Source: Clostridia bacterium (GTDB lineage: Bacteria > Bacillota > Clostridia > Oscillospirales > Acutalibacteraceae). From it: DNA of 64,000 bases. The translations under genes were made by a program, and so were the position numbers. Shown here piece by piece: positions 41,831-51,000 of this stretch; within the stretch, counting starts at the first letter, position 1, and each line of letters opens with the position of its first letter. The notes beneath the pieces are model-generated. The model ran no database searches, was not told the DNA's origin, and saw only the letters and a program-made list of their open reading frames with translations. The stretch lies in assembly GCA_017466365.1 (NCBI GenBank), contig JAFTUG010000009.1, positions 1-64,000 on the forward strand, given 5' to 3'.

Positions 41831-44110
41831 ATGAAAAAAACGGCAAAAAATGCGGGTGCGGATAATCTCACTCCGTCAATTCCGCAGTATTTTTCGTGGA
41901 TAAACAATACAAATGAGGGTGCAACCGAAAAGCAGACTCTTATCAATCTTGATTTTTTCAGGTATCTTAAGGATACCTACGGCATGAATCTGCGTATTTA
42001 TGCGTGGGATGCGGGCAACTATGACGGCGCAAGCGAAGGCTACGGCAATGTGAAAAGCGAAAAATTCCTCTCGCAGTATCCCGAGGGCTATAAAAATGTT
42101 GTGGAAAAGGCAAAGGAAATCGGAATCCGCTTCGGCTTATGGGGCAGCCCCGACGGCTTCGGCGATACTCCCGAGGAAGAAAAAGACCGCTTTGATTTCT
42201 TTGTTCACCTTTGCCGTGACTATGATTTTGCGCTTTTCAAGCTTGACGGCGTCTGCGGTCATCTCCGCCCCGAAAAAGCGGGAGTTTTTGCGGATATGCT
42301 TAAGGAATGCCGTAAATATTCGCCCGATTTGGTTGTTCTGAACCACCGCCTTAATTTCTATGAGGCGGAGAAACATATAACAACATATCTCTGGAACGGC
42401 GATGAAACATATGTTGACGTGCTTTCGTGCAACAAGCAGACCGCCATGCACCACAGAGGATTTATGTTCACAAGAGGTCATACCGATAATCTTGAACGCC
42501 TTGCCGAGGACCACGGTGTATGCATTTCTTCAAATATTGATTATTTTGAGGACGAGCTTATCTATCAGGCGTTCAACCGCTCGCTCATTCTTGCGCCCGA
42601 AATCTACGGTAATCCATGGCTTATGCGCGATGATGAGCTGCCGAAGCTTGCAAGAATTTATAATCTCCATGCAAGAAATGCCCAAATTCTTGTGAACGGC
42701 AAAACTCTGTCCGAAGAATACGGCGACAATGCATGTTCGAGAGGAACGGCAACAAAGCGTTTTATAGCATCGGGCAATAATTCGTGGGAAACAAAAACGG
42801 TTAAAATCAACATCGGCGAGGAGATAGGCATATCAACGGATTTGCCGCTTTGTGTGAATATTCACCATCCCTATGAAAAGCATCTCGGAATTTTCAAAGC
42901 AGGTGATACGGTTGAGGTTGAATTAATGCCCTTCCGTGCATCGCTCATTGAGATTGCGGTTCGGAATGAAGCGGAGCCGATGCTTTCAAATTGCGAATAT
43001 GAAATAATAAAAGAAGAAAAAGACGGCACTCCCGTCGAGGTGAAAATCCTCAAAGACGAAAATACCGATATAAAAGAAAAAGCGCCGATATATCTCGGCA
43101 CTCTTGATAAAGAAGAAAGAAACCCCGAAAACGGTGAGCTTCTTTATGAATCGGCGATGTATGCAATCACCAACGATTCGCTTGAAAGCAGGTCGCTGCA
43201 CCGCTCGGGCGAAACGAAAATCCCCGAGGTAAAGGCGGCAAGAGATGCATTTTTTGAGCAGGAAACATATAAATTAAGAGGCTGCGAAGCGAAGAATATG
43301 TTTGACGGAAAACCCGATACTTTCTTTGATGCACAGAGCAAGACGTATCTTGACGAAAACCTGCGTATCAACGGCGGCTGTCTGCGTGTTGATTTCGGTG
43401 AAGAATATGACTGCGACAGCGTTGAGGTTGAGTTTTTCTCTGCCGATTATCAGACAAGAGAGGTCGAAATACAGAAGCTTCCGCTTCGTGCCGAATATTC
43501 AGCCGACCTTGAGAAATGGAACACCTCGGAGCTTGTAAAAACAAGCATTGCCGATGATGATTTTACTGCAAAAATCGTGAAATTCACCGTTCATACTACC
43601 TATGATTTGCACGGCAAAAAGCTTGTTGCAAGCTACGGAATAAACGGCAAAATCCGATATCTCCGCATTGATAATCCCGTTGACAGAATTTACGCCGTAA
43701 GGCTTATAAAAGACGGAAAAGCGGTTGATATCAAAGAGCCGTTTGCAAATAACATGCAGGCGCATTACCGCCACAAAAAAATTCAGCTTGCAAAGAGCGG
43801 CGAGGTTATTCTGCCCGAATACCGTGCAGGCTCAAGGCTTGCCGTTGCGGTTGAAGGCGTTCACGGCGAGGAAGGCGTTTACTGCGTTGCCGAAATCGGC
43901 GGAAGGCTCTGCGGTTTCCCTGAAAGAGCTCCCGATTATAAGGCAAATCAATGGGAGCACCGTGTCTGCGGTACGGACTCAAACAACACATTTTTTATTG
44001 AGCTTCCCGAGGGTCTCGAGGGTAAAAAAATAAAAATTCACGCCGTCTTTTCAAACCGTTGGAAGGGCGAAAAAACGACGTGCAATGTGTATTTATGTGA
44101 TAAGCATTAA
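41831..44110 (+). CDS. Predicted TIM-barrel glycosidase-like protein with C-terminal beta domains
   Basis: A protein of 759 residues without a signal peptide, hence cytoplasmic. The first 330 residues look like a TIM barrel of the alpha-galactosidase-like superfamily (LRIYAWDAGNYDG, IRFGLWGSPDGFGD, FALFKLDGVCG, LVVLNHRLNFYE, YLWNGDETYVD). Asp139 and Asp191 are possible catalytic residues. From about 330 on there are beta-rich regions; FDGKPDTFFDAQSK and RVDFGEEYDCDSVEVEF are typical of an F5/8-type (CBM32-like) domain. I cannot assign a GH family. The start at 41831 follows AAGGAGAAAG; the frame is open 30 codons further upstream, without support. It ends tail to tail with aroK, overlapping by 4 bases. 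Confidence 0.6.
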   Translation: MKKTAKNAGADNLTPSIPQYFSWINNTNEGATEKQTLINLDFFRYLKDTYGMNLRIYAWDAGNYDGASEGYGNVKSEKFLSQYPEGYKNVVEKAKEIGIRFGLWGSPDGFGDTPEEEKDRFDFFVHLCRDYDFALFKLDGVCGHLRPEKAGVFADMLKECRKYSPDLVVLNHRLNFYEAEKHITTYLWNGDETYVDVLSCNKQTAMHHRGFMFTRGHTDNLERLAEDHGVCISSNIDYFEDELIYQAFNRSLILAPEIYGNPWLMRDDELPKLARIYNLHARNAQILVNGKTLSEEYGDNACSRGTATKRFIASGNNSWETKTVKINIGEEIGISTDLPLCVNIHHPYEKHLGIFKAGDTVEVELMPFRASLIEIAVRNEAEPMLSNCEYEIIKEEKDGTPVEVKILKDENTDIKEKAPIYLGTLDKEERNPENGELLYESAMYAITNDSLESRSLHRSGETKIPEVKAARDAFFEQETYKLRGCEAKNMFDGKPDTFFDAQSKTYLDENLRINGGCLRVDFGEEYDCDSVEVEFFSADYQTREVEIQKLPLRAEYSADLEKWNTSELVKTSIADDDFTAKIVKFTVHTTYDLHGKKLVASYGINGKIRYLRIDNPVDRIYAVRLIKDGKAVDIKEPFANNMQAHYRHKKIQLAKSGEVILPEYRAGSRLAVAVEGVHGEEGVYCVAEIGGRLCGFPERAPDYKANQWEHRVCGTDSNNTFFIELPEGLEGKKIKIHAVFSNRWKGEKTTCNVYLCDKH

Positions 44111-44598
44111 AGCGTTTCAGCTATTGCATCAACGCATTCTTCGGGAGTGCTTTCGGAGCAGTCAACCGTGATATCGGCATATTTTTCATAAAGAGGCGCA
44201 CGCTCTGCATAAAGCTCTGCAATGGTTGTGCCTTCCTTCATGGCTATGCCCCGAGTATGAATGTTGCAGATGCGCTTTTCAAGCTCTTCTGCATTCACCT
44301 TAAGATAAACGGTGATGCCGTTTTCTTTGAGTTTTTTCATTGCGTTTTCGCCGTAGACGGCGCTGCCTCCCGTGGCAACAACACAATTATTAAAGCTCTG
44401 CGCACCGATGATTTCATCCTCAATTGCGATGAATTCTTCGGTGCCTTTTTCTTTTATAATTTCACAAAGAGCCTTGCCCTCTTTTTTCTGAATAATCAAA
44501 TCCGTATCGCAGAAATCCATGAGCATGCTTTTTGCAAGAAGAACTCCTATGGTGCTTTTTCCCGCACCCGGCATTCCGATAAGTACAATGTTTTTCAT
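44107..44598 (-). CDS. aroK: Shikimate kinase (second copy)
   Basis: Phosphorylates shikimate at the 3-OH using ATP; 163 residues, the standard length for a free-standing enzyme. Motifs: IVLIGMPGAGKSTIGVLLA (Walker A), FCDTDLIIQ (substrate Asp), FIAIEDEII in place of the usual FRxxE, VVATGGSAV (GGG region reads GGS) and HTRGIA near the lid. The motif changes (FIAIE lacks the conserved Arg, and GGS replaces GGG) suggest altered substrate specificity or reduced shikimate binding. A fused, canonical shikimate kinase exists in the aromatic operon, so this gene may serve another small substrate. It lies 12 bases downstream of the DUF4830 gene. Confidence 0.75.
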   Translation of the reverse strand: MKNIVLIGMPGAGKSTIGVLLAKSMLMDFCDTDLIIQKKEGKALCEIIKEKGTEEFIAIEDEIIGAQSFNNCVVATGGSAVYGENAMKKLKENGITVYLKVNAEELEKRICNIHTRGIAMKEGTTIAELYAERAPLYEKYADITVDCSESTPEECVDAIAETL

Positions 44599-44610
44599 TT
44601 TAAACTTCCT

Positions 44611-45162
44611 TTATGAGGTTGTTTCCTCTTTTTCAGTTTCGATTATTACCGCGCTTTGAGGTGCGGCTGTTGTTGCGGGAGGCTCGTTCACGGGGAAATC
44701 GAAGCCTCTTATGAAGCCGCCCTGTTCGAGCGAACAGATGTCTCCGCCGATAACCCTGCCGTCAAAAACGAGCAGGTTAGCCTGAACGGTTTCTGTGTTT
44801 TCAAGCCCCGGATAATTCAGAACGGCATATGTCCAGCGTTTTGCACGCATGCCCTTGAAAGGTTCGAGGTCAAGCCCCTGCGCCTTGTTCATTTCGGCGT
44901 ATTCCGTGTAGCCGTCGTCAAAATTCTCGGGAATGATTACTTCGCTCACTTCAACGGGGTCCTCGGAGATTTTCCAGCCGAACTGCGAAAGGAAGGCTTT
45001 TCTCTCCGCAGCCGTTTCTGCCTTGTAGTTTATCACCGAATCGTTTGCCGCAGGCTGCTTGCCTTTGCCGATAATCATAAAGAGCGCCGCGGCAAGCGCA
45101 ATTATCGCAATAACCAGAGCCGCAATTTTTGTTTTTGATGTTTTTACTGAAAATACAAACAT
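44611..45162 (-). CDS. DUF4830-like membrane-anchored protein
   Basis: A protein of 183 residues. One membrane segment at about 12-32 (IAALVIAIIALAAALFMIIG) anchors an external domain. This domain matches, by eye, the DUF4830 pattern: RKAFLSQFGWKISEDPVEVS, VIIPENFDDGYTEYAEMNKAQG, YAVLNYPG, ANLLVFDGRVIGGDICSL. The C-terminus is a Thr/Pro/Glu tail. Function is unknown; the family often sits near sporulation or envelope genes in Clostridia, a general recollection. It has a GGCGGTGAG ribosome binding site and is followed by aroK in the same direction. Confidence 0.7.
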   Translation of the reverse strand: MFVFSVKTSKTKIAALVIAIIALAAALFMIIGKGKQPAANDSVINYKAETAAERKAFLSQFGWKISEDPVEVSEVIIPENFDDGYTEYAEMNKAQGLDLEPFKGMRAKRWTYAVLNYPGLENTETVQANLLVFDGRVIGGDICSLEQGGFIRGFDFPVNEPPATTAAPQSAVIIETEKEETTS

Positions 45163-45209
45163 TTATCTCACCGCCTGAATAATATATATTCACACGGAAA
45201 CGGCAATAT

Positions 45210-45668
45210 TCATATTTTCATCGGAAGAAGCATAATTCCCTGCGGAGTGATATCGATTGCACCGTATTCGCCTTTGGCAATGCTGCCCGGATTCATAATG
45301 TAAAGTCCGTCGTCATAAGCGGTAACGCTTTCGTGGGTATGACCGTATAATGCAATAGCGGCACCCGTTGATTTTGCCTTATCAACAAAATGCGTTATGC
45401 CGTGCTTCACAAACTCATTATGACCGTGAGAGCAGAAAATTTTTACTCCCGAAGCAGACACAAGCTCGTTATAGGGCAGAAGTGAATAAAAATCGCAGTT
45501 GCCGCAGACCTGAACCACTTTTCTCCTTCCGATTTCCTCTTTGAGCAGGTCGATATCCCTCTCTCCGTCACCGAGGTGGATAATCATATCCGCTTCGCTG
45601 TGCTGAATTATTGCCTCACGCATGCGGTATGTTGAGCCGTGCGAATCGGAAAAAACGAGGATTCTCAT
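45210..45668 (-). CDS. YfcE/MJ0936-family metallophosphoesterase
   Basis: A small cytoplasmic phosphodiesterase of 152 residues. All motifs of the YfcE/MJ0936 family are present: VFSDSHGS, IHLGDGERD, VQVCGNCDFYS (G-N-C-D), IFCSHGHNEF, ALYGHTHESV and IMNPGSIAKG. The family hydrolyses phosphodiester bonds with Mn or Ni; the physiological substrate is not settled. It starts at 45668 with ACGGAGATGAC upstream and is divergent from the small-protein pair at 45729. Confidence 0.92.
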   Translation of the reverse strand: MRILVFSDSHGSTYRMREAIIQHSEADMIIHLGDGERDIDLLKEEIGRRKVVQVCGNCDFYSLLPYNELVSASGVKIFCSHGHNEFVKHGITHFVDKAKSTGAAIALYGHTHESVTAYDDGLYIMNPGSIAKGEYGAIDITPQGIMLLPMKI

Positions 45669-45728
45669 TATGTCATCTCCGTTCTACACAATGGTTTTTT
45701 AACATATCAATTATATTGGATAAAGGCG

Positions 45729-45953
45729 GTGATTGCAACGGGTAACCAAAATTTTTCTCCCGAGGAGCTTCTTAAAATTGCAAAATCGGCAAAAAGCAGC
45801 CGACCCGAGGATATTCTTTCGGCAATGAAGGGCAAGCTCCCCGAAAACGGCGTAAACGAAATAAAGCGCATACTCGGCGATAAAAAGGCTCTTGAGGAGC
45901 TTCTCAAAAGCGAGCAGGCGCAGAAAATTATGAGGCAGTTCGGTAAAAAATAA
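45729..45953 (+). CDS. Conserved small helical protein, pair member 1
   Basis: About 74 residues, fully helical in appearance: NFSPEELLKIAKSAKSSRPE, ILSAMKGKLPENGVNEI, KRILGDKKALEELLKSEQAQ, KIMRQFGKK. The start is uncertain; GTG at 45729 is the best candidate but lies close to AAAGG. The stop is one base before the ATG of the next gene, so the two are coupled. Pairs of such small helical proteins, the second with a conserved LLSENRRRKADEAMQMMKL, recur in Clostridia in my recollection; no function is assigned. The divergent neighbour is the YfcE phosphodiesterase. Confidence 0.5.
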   Translation: MIATGNQNFSPEELLKIAKSAKSSRPEDILSAMKGKLPENGVNEIKRILGDKKALEELLKSEQAQKIMRQFGKK

Positions 45954-45954
45954 T

Positions 45955-46326
45955 ATGGATATAAATATGGATAGCATAAACGAAATATTATCGGGGCTTT
46001 CCGATGAGGATATGGAAAACCTCCGTGCCGCCGCCGAAAACCTTTTTTCTTCCGAGGAGAAAACGGAGAAGAAGGAGGGCTTCGGCTTTGGCGGTATGCC
46101 CGATTTATCTAACATACTCGGCAATGCACGCCTTATGTCGAGCCTCGGTGCAATAATGGGAGCAATGAACCAAACCGACAGCCGCACGAGGCTGATTGAA
46201 GCCCTCAAGCCTCTTTTATCCGAAAACAGACGGCGTAAAGCCGATGAAGCCATGCAGATGATGAAGCTTTTTGAGCTTTTACCCATGATTACCAATCTTA
46301 TGGGCGGTGATAACCATAACAACTGA
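45955..46326 (+). CDS. Conserved small protein, pair member 2
   Basis: A protein of 123 residues. The N-terminus is acidic (ILSGLSDEDMENLRAAAENL), followed by a Gly-rich linker (KKEGFGFGGMPDLS) and a C-terminal helical block (RTRLIEALKPLLSENRRRKA, DEAMQMMKLFELLPMI). There is no signal peptide or membrane segment. It begins one base after the stop of pair member 1 and has no clear ribosome binding site, so translation is probably coupled. Function unknown. Confidence 0.65.
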   Translation: MDINMDSINEILSGLSDEDMENLRAAAENLFSSEEKTEKKEGFGFGGMPDLSNILGNARLMSSLGAIMGAMNQTDSRTRLIEALKPLLSENRRRKADEAMQMMKLFELLPMITNLMGGDNHNN

Positions 46327-46431
46327 TTCCGACAGCAATCTTATTTTGCCGATCACAATTCTGCTCCTTGCGGAAAAAGCGGATTTTTCGCTGATTTTTG
46401 CGATGATTTATATACTGATTTAATAAACCGG

Positions 46432-46460
46432 TTGAAAAATTCTTTGTTCTGTTGTAAAAT
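46432..46460 (+). promoter_or_regulatory. Sigma-A promoter of the TSCPD gene
   Basis: TTGAAA (46432-46437) and TAAAAT (46455-46460) with a 17-base spacer. Confidence 0.75.
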
Positions 46461-46490
46461 AAAACAACAAACATACAAGGAGTGATAAAA

Positions 46491-46742
46491 ATGGTTTATA
46501 AATACAGAACAAAGGGCACCTGTGCAAGAACAATCGAGTTTGAGCTTGACGGCGAGGTTGTGAAAAACGTTCGCTTTGAAGGCGGCTGCAACGGCAATCT
46601 CAAGGGCATCGGCTCAATTGTTGAAGGCATGAATGCAAAGGATGTTATTGAAAAGCTTGAAGGCATTCGCTGCGGTTTTAAAACCACCTCGTGCCCCGAC
46701 CAGCTTGCAAAGGCTCTCAAGGAGGCGGTTGAAAATGGATAA
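46491..46742 (+). CDS. TSCPD-domain protein (TIGR03905 type)
   Basis: A protein of 83 residues consisting of one TSCPD domain, named for the motif seen here as TTSCPDQLAKAL. It is related to the C-terminal zinc-binding region of adenosylcobalamin-dependent ribonucleotide reductases. Cys residues occur at GTCARTIEF, GGCNGNLKG, IRCGFKT and TSCPD, consistent with a metal or Fe-S site. TIGR03905 members are short stand-alone versions found in Firmicutes; function unknown. ATG 46491 follows AAGGAGTG. It overlaps the next gene by 8 bases. Confidence 0.85.
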   Translation: MVYKYRTKGTCARTIEFELDGEVVKNVRFEGGCNGNLKGIGSIVEGMNAKDVIEKLEGIRCGFKTTSCPDQLAKALKEAVENG

Positions 46743-47169
46743 CAAGAAAAACATAAGGCTTACTTTTTATGTTGTGTGCGGACTTCTTCTCGGTGCGCCT
46801 TACATATGGAGAATAATCAAAATCATTCCCGAAATTCTTGCAGAGCTTGAGAATGCGGCGGAAATCCTTGCAGCTGCAGGCTATGCAATCCTTGTTATCG
46901 CTTCGGTTGCCGTTGCGTTCAAGCTCGGTGAAATGCTCTGGATAAAGATAGTCAATATTTATTCCATGGTTGGTCTTGCGGTAAGCGTTATAACAATGAT
47001 GACGAGGGCAATCGGAATTTCCGAGATGTTTGAGGTTGTTTTTGAGCTTATCTGCGCTCCGTTTTACGGCATAGAATCGCCCCTTGCGGTAACGGTTCTT
47101 ATGCTGATTATTTCCATAACGGCATATATGTTCCTCAATAAAGCACCTGCAAAAACAAATAATCAATAA
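46735..47169 (+). CDS. Small membrane protein, unknown function
   Basis: A protein of 144 residues with four likely membrane segments, at about 8-24, 42-62, 68-88 and 115-135 (SPLAVTVLMLIISITAYMFL). No family recognised. The ATG at 46735 lies within the end of the TSCPD gene, with AAGGAGG 8 bases upstream, so it is co-translated with TSCPD. A longer frame beginning at 46633 is shadow sequence of the TSCPD gene and is rejected. Confidence 0.6.
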   Translation: MDNKKNIRLTFYVVCGLLLGAPYIWRIIKIIPEILAELENAAEILAAAGYAILVIASVAVAFKLGEMLWIKIVNIYSMVGLAVSVITMMTRAIGISEMFEVVFELICAPFYGIESPLAVTVLMLIISITAYMFLNKAPAKTNNQ

Positions 47170-47228
47170 TCTGCGGAGACTGCATTTGATGCGGTCTCTT
47201 CTTTGTTCGGTTAAATTTCCGAAAACTA

Positions 47229-47256
47229 TTGATATTTTCCTGAAAAGTGATAAAAT
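47229..47256 (+). promoter_or_regulatory. Sigma-A promoter of the GNAT gene
   Basis: TTGATA (47229-47234) and TAAAAT (47251-47256) with a 16-base spacer. A weak terminator-like hairpin, GAGAC...GTCTC, precedes it at about 47175-47200. Confidence 0.65.
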
Positions 47257-47286
47257 CGGTTTGTTACCATAAAACGGAGGTGCAAC

Positions 47287-47874
47287 ATGAGCCAATTAAT
47301 AATGTTTAAAAAAGTAGTTCCTGCCGAATACCCCGAGGCTTATGCAGGCTTCACCTTTCGCCGCTTCAACGGCAGCGATGAGGATAAGCAGGCATGGGTT
47401 GATATCTGCAAGGGTTCACTTATCGGCGAGAATAACGATATAACAGCTTATGACAGATGCATGACCAACGAGGTCGGCTATAACGAAAACTATGTTTTCT
47501 TTGTTATGAAAGATGAAAAAATCATAGCAACAACTTCTGTTCTTCTCTGGGAAAACAAAACCGCAAGAGTCCACATGGTTGCTGCGAATCCCGATTACAG
47601 AGGTCAAGGTGTAGGCAAATATCTTGCCGATATCGCAAATGCTGCGGCATATGAAAGCGGATGCGAAATTGCAACCCTTTCAACCGATATTTTCCGCATT
47701 CCTGCGGTAAAGAGCTATCTCAGGGGCGGTTTCATACCCGTTATCACCGATGATGAGGCTGAGGCACGCTGGATAAAATGGCTCAACGAAAATAACTATG
47801 CGGATATTTCCGCTGTTGATAACAATTATAATTTTGCAAAGGTTCTTTGCGTGAACAACGAGGTTAAAAAATAA
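47287..47874 (+). CDS. GNAT-family N-acetyltransferase
   Basis: A cytoplasmic acetyltransferase of 195 residues. The GNAT core lies at about 95-150: VHMVAANPDYRGQGVGKYLADIA carries the acetyl-CoA pyrophosphate loop R-G-Q-G-V-G. The following helix and strand (AAAYESGCEIATLSTD) end with VKSYLRGGFIPV. The N-terminal 90 residues (FRRFNGSDEDKQAWVDICKG) complete the fold. The acceptor substrate is unknown. It has a GGAGGTG ribosome binding site and its own promoter. A short fragment of another gene begins at its stop codon. Confidence 0.88.
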   Translation: MSQLIMFKKVVPAEYPEAYAGFTFRRFNGSDEDKQAWVDICKGSLIGENNDITAYDRCMTNEVGYNENYVFFVMKDEKIIATTSVLLWENKTARVHMVAANPDYRGQGVGKYLADIANAAAYESGCEIATLSTDIFRIPAVKSYLRGGFIPVITDDEAEARWIKWLNENNYADISAVDNNYNFAKVLCVNNEVKK

Positions 47875-47937
47875 ACATCGGCGTTTTCGGCGCAAGAAAA
47901 GGCATAAACCTTGCAATGGCGGCTGACCTTCGGTCTG
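47868..47937 (+). pseudogene. Short remnant of a Gfo/Idh/MocA-type oxidoreductase start
   Basis: In the frame after the GNAT stop, about 20 codons read KINIGVFGARKGINLAMAAD, which resembles the Rossmann N-terminus of Gfo/Idh/MocA dehydrogenases (INIGVFGARRG). No start codon or continuation is present, and sequence then passes into a hairpin. It is probably a deletion remnant, but the similarity is short and could be chance. Confidence 0.35.
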
Positions 47938-47967
47938 CACTCATACGGGTGCGGGCCGTTTTTTGTT
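47925..47967 (+). terminator. Probable terminator after the GNAT gene
   Basis: CGG-TCT-GCACTC pairs with GGGTGC-GGG-CCG, followed by TTTTTTG. Confidence 0.5.
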
Positions 47968-48018
47968 TTCAACTGTAAATTATTATTATAAATAAATGGA
48001 ATTAATTAAAATTTGCAA

Positions 48019-48047
48019 TAGACATTTACCAAAACTTGTGATATATT
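48019..48047 (+). promoter_or_regulatory. Sigma-A promoter of the InlB-repeat protein gene
   Basis: TAGACA (48019-48024) and TATATT (48042-48047) with a 17-base spacer, about 40 bases before the start codon. Confidence 0.65.
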
Positions 48048-48086
48048 TTATTATGTATATTTATATCCTTATAAGGAGGGTTTATT

Positions 48087-51000
48087 TTGAAAAGAACAAC
48101 CAAAATCTGGGCTTTGATTCTTTCTGTACTTATGGTTGCATCCGCGATTCCCGCTTTGAGCGCAATTGCGGGCAATGCCAAGGTGCTTTGGACAAGCTCA
48201 TTTGAAGACGGCATTGACGGCTGGACTTCAATCGACGCAGACAGCGACGGCTACGGCTGGGAGCATAAAACAGCCGCAGAGTCCACAAGATATGCAGATT
48301 ATTCGGGTATGGAAAGCGAGGGATGCGCGGTTTCCGCATCGTTTGCAAACGAAACGGTTATTAACCCCGAAAACTATCTTGTAAGCCCCGAAATAGAGCT
48401 TGCGGGCAAATATTATCAGCCTGTTGTAAGCTGGTATACAGGCAATGCAGATAAAGATTTTTATGCGGATTACTATTCCGTATATGTTTACGGCGGCGAG
48501 GAGGAGCTTACTGCCGAAAACATTGCCGAAAAGCTTTCAGACGAAACCGTTTCGTCTCTTGTTTACAGCGAAAGCCTTCAGAGCAATGAATATTGCTATA
48601 AAGCTTGCGCTTTTGATAATTCATATATCGGCAAGAGTGTGAAAGTGGTTTTTGTTCATCATAACTGCTCCGAACAGGGAAGCCTTAAGATTGATGAGGT
48701 TTCCGTTTCGGCGGTTGAGAAGGTTGAAGGTGCTGAAATCACAGGTATAACCGCCCCTGAAGTTAACGAAGTTCCCTCAACATCAGCTGAGGTTTCTCTC
48801 GTTGCCGACGGCGAGGTTATCGAATGCAGCGGTCTTTCGGTTTACTGGGAGCAGAAGGCGGAGGATGCCGAGGAATGGACAGCAATGGATTCTGCGGTTT
48901 TCAAAACAGGTCTCTGCTACAGAGTATGCTGTGAAATCACCGTTGAAGGCGAATATATTTTCTCCGACAGCCTTAAAACCGCAACAATCAACGGCAATGA
49001 GGCTGAAAGAATAAGCGGAAACGAAATTTCGGAAACTCTGACCGTTGCCTATGCATGGGCTCCCATGTATCAGATTATATGGGATTGGGGTAACGATCTT
49101 CAGACCGATGATTATTATACGCAGGGAGAAGAGATTGTTGTTCCCCGTGCAATCACCAAAAAAGGACAGATTTTCAAGGGCTGGGATAAGGAAATTCCTG
49201 CAACCGCAACAGAAAATATCACCTTTACTTCAATCTGGGAGGCAGAGGTTTATACCGTAATCTGGGATGTTGACGGAGTTCAGACCTCCGAAACATATAA
49301 ATACGGCGATATAATCGTCAAGCCTGCCGACCCCGATAAGGAGCATTATGATTTTGCAGGCTGGTCGCCCGTTGTTCCCGATACAATGCCTGATATCGGC
49401 AACAGCGGTGATTCAGTAATATACACGGCAGCATGGGAGCTTCACACCTTTGACATTACATGGATTGTCAACGGCGAAGAAGAAACGGTTACATACGGCT
49501 ACGGCGAGGAAATCGTTGAACCCGTTCCCGAAAGAGAAGGCTATGTGTTCATGGGCTGGGATGGGGAAATTCCCGAAACAATGCCCGATGAGAACCTTAC
49601 ATTCACAAGCATTTGGGAAGCGGCAGCCGATACAAAATATACCGTAAATATTCACACAATGAATACCGAAGGTGAATATGAAACCGAAACACAGGAGCTT
49701 ACAGGCACAACCGAAGAAACCGCCGAGGCTGTTTATGAAGTCGGAGAGGGCTTCAGCTTCAATGCGGAAAAGAGCGTAACAAGCGGCGTTATCGCAGCAG
49801 ACGGCTCGCTCGTTCTTGATGTTTATCTTGACAGAAATACGGTAACACTCACCTTTGATACCGACGGCGGCAACGATATTGCCGATATAACACAGCTTTA
49901 CGGCTCGGCAGTTACTGCTCCCGAGGCACCCGTTAAGGAAGGCTATGTGTTCGCAGGCTGGGATAATCAGATTCCCGAAGCAATGCCTGCAGAGGGTATA
50001 TCATTCAAGGCTTCATGGACTCCCGCAACAGACACAAAATATACCGTAAATATTCACACAATGAATACCGAAGGTGAATATGAAACCGAAACACAGGAGC
50101 TTGCAGGCACAACCGAAGAAACCGCCGAGGCTGTTTATAATGTCGGAGAAGGCTTCAGCTTCAATGCGGAAAAGAGCGTAACAAGCGGCGTTATCGCAGC
50201 AGACGGCTCACTTGTTCTTGATGTTTATATCGACAGAAAGACCGTTACACTTTCATTTGATTCCGAAAACGGCACCGCTGCAGCACCCGTTATCGGTCTT
50301 TACGGCTCGGCAGTTGCTGCACCCGAAGCTCCCGAAAAGGAAGGTTATACATTCTTGAATTGGGAGCCTGCCGTTCCCGAAACCATTCCTGCAGAGGATG
50401 CGGAATTCAAGGCGGTATGGCAAGTAAATGCTTATAATGCGGTGTTCAATGCCAACGGCGGCGCATTTGCAGACGGCGAAACCTCAAAGACAGTTGCAAC
50501 CAACTACGGTGAAGCTGTTCAGGCACCCGAAAATCCCGAAAAGCTCGGCTTTGAATTTGCAGGCTGGGAACCCGCAGTTCCTTCCGAAATGCCTGCGGAG
50601 AATATTGAGCTTTCGGCAACATGGACCGATGCCGAAAGAAACGTTGAATATTGGTTTGACGGCGCACTCTATGCGATTTATACCCTTAACGAGGGTGATG
50701 CATTCGCAGTTCCCGAAAGCCCTGAAAAGAACGGCTTTTCATTCAGCCACTGGTCGCTGACGGATGACGGTGAGGCAGCCGCTCTTCCCGAAGCAATGCC
50801 TGCACTCGGCGAAGGCGAGATTCTTAAGTATTATGCGGTATTCACCGTTAACACATATAACCTTATCATTGATATCGACGGCGTTCTGACCGAAGTTCCC
50901 TATAAATTCGGTGATGCGGTTGAAATTCCTGCCGACCCCGAAAAGGAAGGCTATAGCTTCGCATGCTGGGAGCCTTTAGTTCCTGCAACCATGCCCTGGG

